From assembly GCF_000004825.1 (NCBI RefSeq), contig NW_008805065.1, positions 434,001 to 498,000 of the forward strand: 64,000 nucleotides of DNA, read 5' to 3'. Under the pieces are notes generated by a model. It did not search any database and was not told the DNA's origin. It was given only the letters and a program-made list of their open reading frames with translations. Position 1 is the stretch's first letter; every line of letters begins with the position of its first letter. The DNA is from Heterostelium album PN500. Lineage: Eukaryota > Evosea > Eumycetozoa > Acytosteliales > Acytosteliaceae. Made by a program: the position numbers and the translations under genes. Below are positions 31,916 through 41,416 of the stretch, in pieces.

Positions 31916-32865
31916 GTTTATTTAAAAAAAAAAAAAATTTAATGATCAGCTGATGCACCATTGCAAATTTGGCAACAAAGAAAGAATGGTTCAATAAAAA
32001 TCTGATCGAAATCTAGTATAATTTAAGAAAGTTTAATGATCATATAAATATATATATTTTGTACTTTTGATACCATTGAAGTCAGTAAGTGATGAAACCT
32101 AATCAGAAGAACACAGTGAAACAACATGTAAGTCAATTGTCTAGATTAATTCTGTAATTCAAGTAGTGTTAAATATATATATTAATAGATTATACCTACC
32201 AACAATTTTATAGTGTTCTGTTGATATTCGAGACATATAGACAACTTGTGATTCTTCGGATACTTAATTGGGATATTGTTTGAAAGAGTATTCCTGTATT
32301 TGTGTGAATATAAGTTCTATTAAGTACAAATATGGGAAATCTCTAAACTATCATTTATTTACATATATTTCAAAAGGGTAATCATTTATCTCATATATGT
32401 CCCAGGCGTATTTAGTATAAGAATTTACAAAGCTATTTGTATGTCTCCAGATCAATATGTTGCGATATTAAGAAATTCAACCTATCTTTGGTCTCTATGC
32501 CATTGTTTTTGTTCGACAAAGCAATACAAGTAAAGTATTTCAAGGATTTGATGTTTTACACTATAGCATCCAACAGAACATGATCAATCCTATCAGTTCT
32601 TTATAAAGCCTTATAAGGCGAAACTTCTTTCAAAACTGTATTGACAACAAAATAAACTCTGTATTCTTCAAATTCTATAAAATGCCTAAATTTTATCTAA
32701 TTCAAGAATTGTTATCATAAAATAATTAATAGTTGAACAGTGTTTTTACAAATAAATTAATGAAGTTGATTTTTTGTTTTTTTTTTTGTTGAAGAACTTT
32801 CAATAATAAAATTAAAATTTATTAAATATATAAACAAACTAATTTAGAAAGAAGAATAAGAAAGA
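31916..32865. other. Spacer between divergent genes
   Basis: This is the shared upstream region of the ankyrin gene (minus) and the CWF19L2 homologue (plus). It is less A/T-monotonous than other spacers, but no frame or RNA could be recognised. A 12-base perfect palindrome GCCTTATAAGGC lies at 32608-32619. Confidence 0.5.
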
Positions 32866-35484
32866 ATGTCAGATGATGATGATGACGAATGGGTTGAAGC
32901 ACCTACAACAACAGATCATTCAAGTCAAAAAGAAAAGAAACATAAAGAAAAAAATAGCAAGAAGAAACATAAAGAAAAAAATAGAGATAGAGATAGAGAT
33001 AGAGAAAGAGAAAGAGGAGATAATCATAAGAAAAGAAGTAAACAACATAAAAATGATGACGATGATGATGTAGTTGATGATAGTAAAAAGAAATTGAAAA
33101 TAGATAATAATGATAGTAAAGATAGCGATAATGCTACTGGTGTTGGTGGTAGTGGTGGTGGTGGCAGAGATGATTGGATGAATATGGAATCGTCTTCATG
33201 GCTATCAGGTTCTAAGTCACACAACGATGTCAAACGTGAGTTGATGCAGCAAGCCAAAGACGAAAAGAATGCACTTGCCGATAAACTATCAAAGACTGCC
33301 GGACTTGTAGATCCTGAGCTATTTATGAAACAACATCAACAACAACAACAACAACAATCTACAGATAAAACAACGACAACAGCAACAGCAATACCTACAA
33401 GTAGCAAAAGTGACACTGATAAATCATTTCTGGTTGGAGATGGCGGTGCATCTTGGAGAGCAAAGAAATTACTTAGAGCACAACAACAAGCATCAGAATC
33501 TGGTGAATCGGTTAACACTGTTCTAAAAGAGAGATTAAGTGAAAATGAAATAGAGAATATCACCAAGACAAGCAATAAAAATAATTATAGCAATTATAAT
33601 AAAAATAGTAACAGTCAAAGAAGTAATAATAACCCTAGAGATTACTTAAGAAAGGAAGAAGATGATAACATTAGTTTGAAAATGAAGAAACCAAGTAATG
33701 ACTCTAAGCTATTCTGGAGTCCTGGTTCAAATAGAAGACATTCTAGCGGTGAGCATACCGATAGAGATACTTATGATAGAGATAGAAGAGATAGAGATAG
33801 AGATAGAGATAGAGACAGAGAAAGAAGTGATAGAGACAGAGATAGAGATAGAAGTAATAGAGATAGAGACAGAGACAGAGATAGAGACTATAAAGACAGA
33901 GACAGGGGTGATAATGATAAAAAGAGAGATAGAGACTATAGAGATGGAGACAGAGATAGAGACTATAAAAACAGAGACAGAGACAGAGATAATGACAAAA
34001 AGAGGGATGGAGACTATGGTGATAAAGATAAGGTTAAGGAAATTAAACCTGTTGTCGAGGTTGTTAGAACTGAACAACCTTCATATGCAGAACTATTCCC
34101 ACATTTAGCAAAGAACAAAGTTAGTGAAAAAGAAGAGTCAAAGAAGAATCAGAATGAAGATTCACCAAGTTCAACAACAGCAGCAGCAGTAGTAACATCG
34201 ACAACATCAACGACATCAACAACAAGATCCACTAATACAACAACAACAACAACACCTATCAACTTAAATAAATTAAATGCAGAGATGCTAAAAGCAAAGA
34301 TGATGGGAGATAAAAATAAAATGGAGAAACTACAGAAACAGATAGATGAATATAAAGAACAACAACAACAGAATAATAATAATAATAATAATAATAATGA
34401 AAGAAAAGAAAATGAAAATAGAATAGAAGGTAGTAATCAAGTAAAGATATCTGGTTTGGATGAATTCGGTAAGAAGATTTATATGAAGGAATCGACCAGT
34501 AAGCTTAGCTCTAGACAGGAAGAACATTTCGATAAGAATGGTGAAAGATTGAAATATTATGATGATGACGATAAGGTTGATCTTGACACGCTTGTGGCGC
34601 GTGAGAAGCGTGGAACCGCCGGAAACATGGACTATGAATTCTTGAATACCATCTCCAAGGCAGAGAAGTGGGCACAGGATGACCGCGATGACTACGGTCC
34701 AGAGATGCAAGCGGGCAGCAAACAATCGAAGCGCAGACAACAGGAGAAGGAGAGTCGTGATGTCGATAAATTCAAACAGCAACTGGTCAATTCCGACCGG
34801 CGCGTCAACAGCGCGCTGGAGCGGTGCTGGCATTGTCCGGCAAGCAAGCAGTATCAACGCCACATGACAATTGCAACCGGACATCACATGTATCTATCGT
34901 TGCCAACGCGAAACTCGCTCGTCAATGGACACTGCCAGATCGTGCCGCTACAACATTCGCTCGCGTCAACTGCGATCGACGAAGAAGCATGGGACGAACT
35001 CAACAACTTTCGCAAGTGTTTGATTCAGATGTTTGCCGAGCAGGACAAGCAGGTCGTATTCATGGAGACGGCAATGCGATTCAAGCAACAGTATCATATG
35101 GTCGTAGATTGCATCCCACTGAGGAGTAACGACGCCACTAGCGCACCGGCATTCTTTAAGAAGGCACTGATGGAGTCAGAGTCGGAGTGGTCCAACAATC
35201 GACTGATCGACTCTGTCAAGAAAGGTGGATTACGTAATAGCATACCGCAGAACTTCTCTTATTTCTGGGTGGAATGTGGCTATAAACAGGTGGGATTCGT
35301 TCATCCCATAGAGAATGAAATCAAATTCCAGCGAGACTTTGGTAAGAATGTAATCGCAGGAATGTTAGATCTCGACCTCGATGAACTTCATTCCAAGAGA
35401 AAGAGTTATCAAGAGGAAGAAAGATATTCAAATCAATTTAAATCTCAATTCTCTGATTTCGATTGGACAAAACAATTAGAATAG
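32866..35484 (+). CDS. cwf19l2: CWF19L2-type splicing factor (CwfJ C-terminal domains)
   Basis: CWF19-like proteins associate with the late spliceosome and intron-lariat turnover. Single exon, 872 codons. The N-terminal third is Lys/Asp/Arg-rich with an RD/RDRD array (about residues 300-390) coded by AGAGATAGAGAC-type repeats. The conserved part begins VDLDTLVAREKRGTAGNMDY. It continues CWHCPASKQYQRHMTIATGH, GHCQIVPLQHSLASTAIDEE (the HIT-like CwfJ domain 1) and IPQNFSYFWVECGYKQVGFV with FQRDFGKNVIAGMLDL (CwfJ domain 2). The conserved C-terminal part is noticeably more GC-rich than the N-terminus. The symbol is that of the human counterpart. Confidence 0.92.
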   Translation: MSDDDDDEWVEAPTTTDHSSQKEKKHKEKNSKKKHKEKNRDRDRDRERERGDNHKKRSKQHKNDDDDDVVDDSKKKLKIDNNDSKDSDNATGVGGSGGGGRDDWMNMESSSWLSGSKSHNDVKRELMQQAKDEKNALADKLSKTAGLVDPELFMKQHQQQQQQQSTDKTTTTATAIPTSSKSDTDKSFLVGDGGASWRAKKLLRAQQQASESGESVNTVLKERLSENEIENITKTSNKNNYSNYNKNSNSQRSNNNPRDYLRKEEDDNISLKMKKPSNDSKLFWSPGSNRRHSSGEHTDRDTYDRDRRDRDRDRDRDRERSDRDRDRDRSNRDRDRDRDRDYKDRDRGDNDKKRDRDYRDGDRDRDYKNRDRDRDNDKKRDGDYGDKDKVKEIKPVVEVVRTEQPSYAELFPHLAKNKVSEKEESKKNQNEDSPSSTTAAAVVTSTTSTTSTTRSTNTTTTTTPINLNKLNAEMLKAKMMGDKNKMEKLQKQIDEYKEQQQQNNNNNNNNNERKENENRIEGSNQVKISGLDEFGKKIYMKESTSKLSSRQEEHFDKNGERLKYYDDDDKVDLDTLVAREKRGTAGNMDYEFLNTISKAEKWAQDDRDDYGPEMQAGSKQSKRRQQEKESRDVDKFKQQLVNSDRRVNSALERCWHCPASKQYQRHMTIATGHHMYLSLPTRNSLVNGHCQIVPLQHSLASTAIDEEAWDELNNFRKCLIQMFAEQDKQVVFMETAMRFKQQYHMVVDCIPLRSNDATSAPAFFKKALMESESEWSNNRLIDSVKKGGLRNSIPQNFSYFWVECGYKQVGFVHPIENEIKFQRDFGKNVIAGMLDLDLDELHSKRKSYQEEERYSNQFKSQFSDFDWTKQLE

Positions 35485-35533
35485 GAAAATAAATAATAAT
35501 GTTAACATAAATCTAATATATAATAATATAATA

Positions 35534-35992
35534 TCACAGTTTATTTAATTGTTCTTTAACATCTTCTTTTACATCTTCTTCTTCTTCTTTTTGTTGTTTT
35601 ATTAGTTGTAGGTGTTTATTATCTATTTTATTTACATTATCTATAAATTGTTTATCATTCTCTAATAAATTTGAATTAATTGTCGATATATCTTTAAGTA
35701 ACACTAAATTATCAAGATTGTTGTTGTTGTTGTTGTTGTTGTTGTTATTGATATTATTGTTGTTGTTATTATTTTCATTTGATGAGTGAGTAGATCTACT
35801 ATTTTGTATATTTTGTTTTAAGTTGATCAGTTCTTGTTTTCTTCTTTCAAACTCTTGTGTATATTTTTTAAACTCTGATTCAATCTCTAATTTATATTTA
35901 ACTAAATCATCTTTTAACAATTCTTTCTTTTTCTTAATCTCTAAGCTTTTTTCTTTCAAATCTTCATCTTTTTGATCATTTGTATTATTCAT
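35534..35992 (-). CDS. Coiled-coil protein with Asn run
   Basis: I prefer ATG 35992 (MNNTNDQKDEDLKEKSLEIK) because the 15 residues upstream of it (to ATG 36037) look non-coding. The ~150-residue protein is two charged helical stretches split by an Asn run (about residues 75-95). Its 3' end faces that of the CWF19L2 gene, ~50 bases apart. No family was recognised; it may be a small complex subunit. Confidence 0.55.
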   Translation of the reverse strand: MNNTNDQKDEDLKEKSLEIKKKKELLKDDLVKYKLEIESEFKKYTQEFERRKQELINLKQNIQNSRSTHSSNENNNNNNNINNNNNNNNNNNLDNLVLLKDISTINSNLLENDKQFIDNVNKIDNKHLQLIKQQKEEEEDVKEDVKEQLNKL

Positions 35993-36282
35993 TCTTATAC
36001 TAGATAAATGATGATGATCATAAAAATAAGCAAGCACAAATATCAGTTAAGAATTATCAGATTTAAATGAAAAAAAAAGCCAAAAAAATTTAGAAAGTAT
36101 TCTCATAAAAAACTATAGAGTTTATATAAATTGAATTTTCTTATTCATTAATTTTATTAGTTATTAGAATTCAGCAGTATTAGCTAGATTCCATACTCGT
36201 ATCTTCTATATTTAAATTTAAGAGAATATATAGTCCAATTATCTTTATTCAAAATAAAGATAAATAATATTTACAACACGCA

Positions 36283-38127
36283 ATGGATAAAACAATATTT
36301 TCAAATATATTTAATAATATCATTTTAAATAGAATCATATTCAATAATGTTCATGAATTGAACTGTAGATTTAATAAAAAGTCTTTTAAATGGTGTGAAG
36401 TTTTAAAGTTACCTTGCCTGTTGGCTTCCCGTAATTATTTAGATCAACTAAAGATCTATCTAAATGATGATAGCAATCCAATATCAACAAAAAACAATGA
36501 TATTTTTCCTGAAGGAAAAATCGTAGATGAAGCAATCAGAGGTGGAAGTTTGGAGATGTTTGAATATCTTATCAACTACTTTCATATCGATCATAATCTC
36601 AAATACAAATCGGAAACAATCATAGTTAGTGAACTCCTCCTGGTGAGTGCAACGAAGCACGATCGTTTCGATATAATTCACTACCTATTGGACAGATTCA
36701 AAACAATGGAATTCAATTTCAAGCTTGCATATTCATATTCACCTTTTTCTGGAAACTTGGAGCTTATGAAATTCTTATCTGCTAAAGCAGATGAGAGCAC
36801 TTTTGAAGAGGAATATTTTGGTGCTACAAAAAGAAATGTATTTGACGCTGCTACAGCGGTTGGAAACATTGGTTTAATAGAATGGTTGTTTGCCAACCGC
36901 ACACAAGATATCCAAGGCTCTGACATGTTGAAAACAGCACTTAAATTTAGAAATAATACAAATATGGTAGAATACTTGTTGACAGAACACAAACATACCT
37001 TTAATTTTGAGGAGAACAAGTTTATACCATCTCATTATGTTTCAAGGGAAAACCATGAATTTTTTGAAATGTTGGTTCGAAATGGTTGCATTATTTCCGA
37101 TGAAATAATGGATCATGCTATTGATGAAAACAACCTCGATCTTGTCAAATGGTTACATTACAACACAACATACCAATGTTGTTGGCAAACAATCGACAAA
37201 ACTGCTAAAGCAGGTAACTTGGATTTGTTAAAGTGGCTGAATGAAAATAGAACTGAAGTTGCTTCAACTGATGCAATGGATTATGCTTCAGCAAATGGCC
37301 ACCTCCATGTTGTTAAATGGTTGCATTATAATAGAAGTGAAGGTTGTACAACTAGAGCTATGGACTTTTGTTGTATGGAGAAAGACTATTTTGGTAATGA
37401 AGACTATAATAATGACAAGACTCCATTGGAAATCATCAAGTTTTTGCATGAAACTAGAAGTGAAGGATGTACTGAGGATGCACTCAACAGTGCAGCGATC
37501 GAAGGCAACCTAGAAGTGGTGAAATTCCTTTACAACAATCGTACTGAACGATATTCAGATGATGTGTTTGATGAAATCGCATTGAATGGACAACATCAAA
37601 TACTAGAGTGGTTCGATCAGCAAGAAGATACAGATATGATATTCAGTGAAGATATTCTTCTTCATATCGTCCAATCAGGATATTTGAACGTTCTCAAATT
37701 CTTGTATTCAAAGAATGGAGAGGAAAACAGATTTGGATTCACAACAGAGATAATGGATCTTGCAATTATGTATGAACATCTCGATATCATGATATGGCTT
37801 TATGAGAATCTACCGGAAATAACCAAAAACCCTAGCTTGAGCAAAACTTACTATTGCAATATGGAAGTCTTTCAATGGTTGGTCGAACATTATGGTCAAA
37901 ACAAAATTATCAAATCGATTAATCTTTCATATTTCCTCAAATTTATTGATAATCAAAAAGATATGAAATTCTTATTAAACATGCTTTCAACAGATTACTT
38001 GAATCAGCTGATAACAATTCAAAAAGAAATGGAGTCAGAATATATAGCTTTCATAATTCTCGATACATTGAAAAAACATATTAAAATCATGAAAAAAATG
38101 AAAATAAATAATAAAATTTCTATCTAA
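36283..38127 (+). CDS. Dictyostelid ankyrin-family protein (LNCRF subgroup)
   Basis: Single exon, 614 codons, ATG at 36283. It is the close sister of the gene at 30089-31915: ELNCRFNKKSFKWCEVLKLP against QLNCRFERKSYKWCEVLKLP, and both share the DFCC insertion inside the NRSEGCTTRAMD unit. Ankyrin-like units fill residues ~80-520, and a Lys-rich helix closes the protein (LKKHIKIMKKMKINNK). The two sisters lie on opposite strands and flank the CWF19L2 locus, so the duplication was inverted or later rearranged. Confidence 0.88.
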   Translation: MDKTIFSNIFNNIILNRIIFNNVHELNCRFNKKSFKWCEVLKLPCLLASRNYLDQLKIYLNDDSNPISTKNNDIFPEGKIVDEAIRGGSLEMFEYLINYFHIDHNLKYKSETIIVSELLLVSATKHDRFDIIHYLLDRFKTMEFNFKLAYSYSPFSGNLELMKFLSAKADESTFEEEYFGATKRNVFDAATAVGNIGLIEWLFANRTQDIQGSDMLKTALKFRNNTNMVEYLLTEHKHTFNFEENKFIPSHYVSRENHEFFEMLVRNGCIISDEIMDHAIDENNLDLVKWLHYNTTYQCCWQTIDKTAKAGNLDLLKWLNENRTEVASTDAMDYASANGHLHVVKWLHYNRSEGCTTRAMDFCCMEKDYFGNEDYNNDKTPLEIIKFLHETRSEGCTEDALNSAAIEGNLEVVKFLYNNRTERYSDDVFDEIALNGQHQILEWFDQQEDTDMIFSEDILLHIVQSGYLNVLKFLYSKNGEENRFGFTTEIMDLAIMYEHLDIMIWLYENLPEITKNPSLSKTYYCNMEVFQWLVEHYGQNKIIKSINLSYFLKFIDNQKDMKFLLNMLSTDYLNQLITIQKEMESEYIAFIILDTLKKHIKIMKKMKINNKISI

Positions 38128-38157
38128 ATAAAAATTAATATTTTCAATTTTTAATAA

Positions 38158-38230
38158 AGTGTTGGTGGAAACAGAGATACCACCAGTGGAAACTCAAAAT
38201 TAATATGGGTGGAAACAGAATAGACACCAC
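38158..38230. repeat. GGTGGAAACAGA short repeats in a spacer
   Basis: GGTGGAAACAGA occurs exactly at 38164-38175 and 38208-38219, with a related AGTGGAAAC between them. GGTGG/CCACC (38164-38168, 38180-38184) can pair. The patch is less AT-rich than its surroundings and lies between two plus-strand genes. Possible control region or RNA piece; unproven. Confidence 0.35.
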
Positions 38231-38304
38231 TAAAATAATTGTAAAAAAAAAAAAAAAGTAAATTGTTCATTTTTAAATTATTTATAATTAATTAATAGAA
38301 ATAA

Positions 38305-39798
38305 ATGTATAATTTACCAAATTATATTCAAAAAGAAATTATATATTATTGTATCGATGATAATTGTAATGTATTTGAATGGAAGATCACTCTAGGATTG
38401 GTATCAAAAGATTGGTTTCAGTATGTAAAGCAAGCATTGTCACAATCGATCAATGTAGAGTTTGATCTTTACGACAGTACACACATCGAGCATATGTTTC
38501 TAGATCACTGTTTGTTGTCTGGTTGCACGTCGATGACCATAGAGATAAGATATGCAAGACTATATAAACCGATTCCTACACTTGCACGGCTACACCAACT
38601 GCTTGCGTTGTCGCGCATCCATCATTTAAACATCCGACTTGCAAGCTGTCTACAGACGATCGGCGAGTTGGTTCCAACGATAAACCGATACGTTCGTACA
38701 CTCGCATTCGTCGGACAGAACATAATGAATCAAGAGGTTCTCGATATCCTGACGTCACTGACCATACCGGTAATCAAGTATCCGACACTCGATTACAAGA
38801 GTTGTCGGTTCGGTGGTAGCACCGGTACTTTCACCGACTCGTTCAACTCGATACTCTTTCAGAAGCTGGTGGATCTCGAGGAGTTGCGAATCCGCTACGA
38901 ACCGGAACTAGAGAATATCTTTCATAGAATCGATTGTCCAAAGATAAAGTCGTTGATGTTCCAGTGTCACCCCTATGACATACCTATGGAGTTACTGGGT
39001 GAATTACTCGATCGATCGCCACATCTAACACAACTGTCGATCATAGATCAAGTCAATTTCAACCAGAATGCAAACCAGCTGCACAACTATCGACTTCTCT
39101 TGGAACACATCACACAGAATCAAACTATAACCGAGCTTACCATAGACACAATGATCTACGATGACTTTCTGATACACCGATTACTACCTAAATCAACTTT
39201 AAAATCATTATCCATTCATCAGTTAACAAAGAATACAATAAGCAATGAAGAAGAACAACAACAACAAGTATTAGATAATAATGACAATAACAACAACAAC
39301 AATAACAATTATGATAATAATAATAACCAAGTTATTGTGATAAACAAATCGATTAGATATTTAGAATTAGAAAGTCAAAATTTCGATTCAATCATCATAC
39401 AGAACCCGGTTTTATACTTTAGTAACATACATAGTCTGCGTTTGGTTTGCAACGATAAAGAGATTCACTGTGACTTTCAGTATTTGGCGAATGAAGATTG
39501 CACTATATCAGAGATAGTTATCGATCAGTATGTTGTATCACATCATCAGCTGTCATTCTTTGAGAAACTGGCACTCAACAAATCAATCAAGAAGCTAGTC
39601 TATTTGACATCGAGTTATAAGAAACCAATAAAATGGATGGAACAAGCAATACAATTATTAGATTCCAATCAATCGATTCTACTCATACGCATGTGTGATG
39701 ACAAACTAAGCAAACATCTCGATAAATCGAAAATTTACAATCCATGTAAATCGGGTAGATATTTAAAAGATTATACACGATCAAAATCATATCTATAG
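38305..39798 (+). CDS. F-box-like leucine-rich protein
   Basis: Single exon, 497 codons. The F-box-like start reads LPNYIQKEIIYYCIDDNCNV, then WKITLGLVSKDWFQYVKQAL. Leucine-rich segments follow (LARLHQLLALSRIHHLNIRL, LDRSPHLTQLSIIDQVNF), with a Gln/Asn-rich insert at about residues 315-350. It resembles the genes at 21455 and 61145 in the LGLVSKxWF signature but not beyond it. Likely a ubiquitin-ligase receptor or relative, by analogy. Confidence 0.82.
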   Translation: MYNLPNYIQKEIIYYCIDDNCNVFEWKITLGLVSKDWFQYVKQALSQSINVEFDLYDSTHIEHMFLDHCLLSGCTSMTIEIRYARLYKPIPTLARLHQLLALSRIHHLNIRLASCLQTIGELVPTINRYVRTLAFVGQNIMNQEVLDILTSLTIPVIKYPTLDYKSCRFGGSTGTFTDSFNSILFQKLVDLEELRIRYEPELENIFHRIDCPKIKSLMFQCHPYDIPMELLGELLDRSPHLTQLSIIDQVNFNQNANQLHNYRLLLEHITQNQTITELTIDTMIYDDFLIHRLLPKSTLKSLSIHQLTKNTISNEEEQQQQVLDNNDNNNNNNNNYDNNNNQVIVINKSIRYLELESQNFDSIIIQNPVLYFSNIHSLRLVCNDKEIHCDFQYLANEDCTISEIVIDQYVVSHHQLSFFEKLALNKSIKKLVYLTSSYKKPIKWMEQAIQLLDSNQSILLIRMCDDKLSKHLDKSKIYNPCKSGRYLKDYTRSKSYL

Positions 39799-39977
39799 AC
39801 CAATCAATAAATAAATTTTTGATAATACAAGAGTGGTGTGTTGTAGGTGTGAGTGTGTTGTGGTGTTTACTATATCAAAATGAAATAATTGTTGATTGAT
39901 GAACATTATGATATTGGTGTGTTATGAATTTAACTCATAGTTTAATTCATTTTAGATATATCAAATTAAGCAAAATA

Positions 39978-40004
39978 ATGACAATATTTGAATATATCAA
40001 ATAG
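39978..40004 (+). promoter_or_regulatory. Eight-codon upstream frame copying the family start
   Basis: ATGACAATATTTGAA opens a frame ending TAG, six bases before the real ATG at 40010. It comes from a 36-base tandem duplication: ATATATCAAAT at 39956 and again at 39992, each followed by a family start codon block. The short frame encodes the family's MTIFE start more faithfully than the main gene does. Confidence 0.55.
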
Positions 40005-40009
40005 TAAGA

Positions 40010-41290
40010 ATGACAATACTTCAAAATCATATCTATAAAAAAATAATAGAATATCTATGGTTTGAAAATAAAAAGAATAGAAGGTTTGCTCGATCACTTA
40101 GTATGATCAATTGGTACTTTCACGGTGTCATTTGTTCGCTGAATACAAAGTTTAGTGGTAGATACAAAAGAATAGAAAAGTTGTTGAACCATCATTACCA
40201 GAAACCAAACTCAAGAGATAAGCTTAACAGGTGTGCACTCTTTAACAATTTGACGGAATTGGATTGTGCTACCGGTGCACTCAGAGATGTCAGTATGGAT
40301 GCTCTAAAGATGATCGCTCCGAATCTTCGTTCTCTAAAGTGTGGTCACGGCGACATCAGGATGATGATCAAGCTCGGAGTTAAACCAGAGTATTTCAGTT
40401 GTCCAGTAAGTTGCACCTACGACGATGAATACTATGACATCAAACTGTTGTCACCGCTCGGCTTGAAACGTTTGAGAATTGGCGCGGAAAGAGATTCTTT
40501 CGATCACTCCAAGACCTACAATCTGTACATTCCGTTCGCAAAGTATCTGTTTTTCGAAGGCAATTTCAACCAGCTCACCTACCTGGAGTTGGCCGACAGC
40601 AACGAAGAAACCGGTGACTTTTGTTTCTTCTTGATGGGCGACAAGTATTCACCGATGGTATTCGAAGGTCTGCTGAATTTGAAGGTGTTGGAACACTTGC
40701 TATTCCGCTTCAACTTGTTTTTCGATCGTGAACCAGTCGATGCTACACCGGCATTCCAAGTGCAGCTGATCAACTACCTCAAGAAACACCGAATTCTCAA
40801 GAGTTTCCACATCGATTGTGAATTCAATGATGGAGCGAAATGCGTAGAGTTCCTCTTGCAGGACACAACGATCGAACGACTCTCCATGGATTGTATCGAC
40901 TATTGCTCGCTGGTATCGAGAAACAACTTGTACAAGATGAAGACATCGGTAAACGACCGAAAGTTAGAGATGCTCGCTCGTGTTCACCACTTGAAACTTG
41001 GTCGCGACCTCGATAATACATTCAAAGGAATCACCAGACTCTTAAATAGACAACAACAATATGGATTCAAGGCAGACAGAGTTTTGAAATGCAGCGTCAA
41101 AATGACAGGTGATCAAATCGAACCGGAATTCATTGAAACTCTCAAGAATAACAGATCAATACGTAGATTGTACCTAAATATCCGTGATCCAACTGACAAA
41201 ACAGCAAACTTTAAATTTATTAAACAAATCAATGATATCATTCAAGAACATCCTACCATCGCAAATAAATCAAAGTGGTTTTATCAATAG
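40010..41290 (+). CDS. MTIFEN-family F-box-like protein (copy 3)
   Basis: Single exon, 426 codons. MTILQNHIYKKIIEYLWFEN, then RSLSMINWYFHGVICSLNTK, equals the family F-box-like block. The leucine-rich middle is much diverged from copies 1 and 2. It ends with the shared block QYGFKADRVLKCSVKMTG... ETLKNNRSIRRLYLNI ... HPTIANKSKWF. Its coding part is more GC-rich than that of copies 1 and 2. A duplicated start region lies just upstream. Confidence 0.85.
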   Translation: MTILQNHIYKKIIEYLWFENKKNRRFARSLSMINWYFHGVICSLNTKFSGRYKRIEKLLNHHYQKPNSRDKLNRCALFNNLTELDCATGALRDVSMDALKMIAPNLRSLKCGHGDIRMMIKLGVKPEYFSCPVSCTYDDEYYDIKLLSPLGLKRLRIGAERDSFDHSKTYNLYIPFAKYLFFEGNFNQLTYLELADSNEETGDFCFFLMGDKYSPMVFEGLLNLKVLEHLLFRFNLFFDREPVDATPAFQVQLINYLKKHRILKSFHIDCEFNDGAKCVEFLLQDTTIERLSMDCIDYCSLVSRNNLYKMKTSVNDRKLEMLARVHHLKLGRDLDNTFKGITRLLNRQQQYGFKADRVLKCSVKMTGDQIEPEFIETLKNNRSIRRLYLNIRDPTDKTANFKFIKQINDIIQEHPTIANKSKWFYQ

Positions 41291-41416
41291 CACAATATTT
41301 GGATAATTAAAACAATGATAAATAAATAAAAAATAAATTTAATAAAATTTTACTTTTTTTTTTTTTTTTTTTCAAATCAAACAAAAGAAAATCAAATAAA
41401 AAAGTGATCTTGCAAT

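Noticed and set aside
32608-32619. Perfect palindrome GCCTTATAAGGC
   Set aside because: Short enough to occur by chance in this length; no supporting context.
33727-34077. Minus-strand Ile/Ser/Val-rich frame
   Set aside because: Antisense of the AGAGAT-type repeats coding the RD array.
34330-34887. Minus-strand open frame with hydrophobic C-terminus
   Set aside because: Antisense shadow of the CWF19L2 homologue; hydrophobicity comes from reversed Asn/Lys codons.
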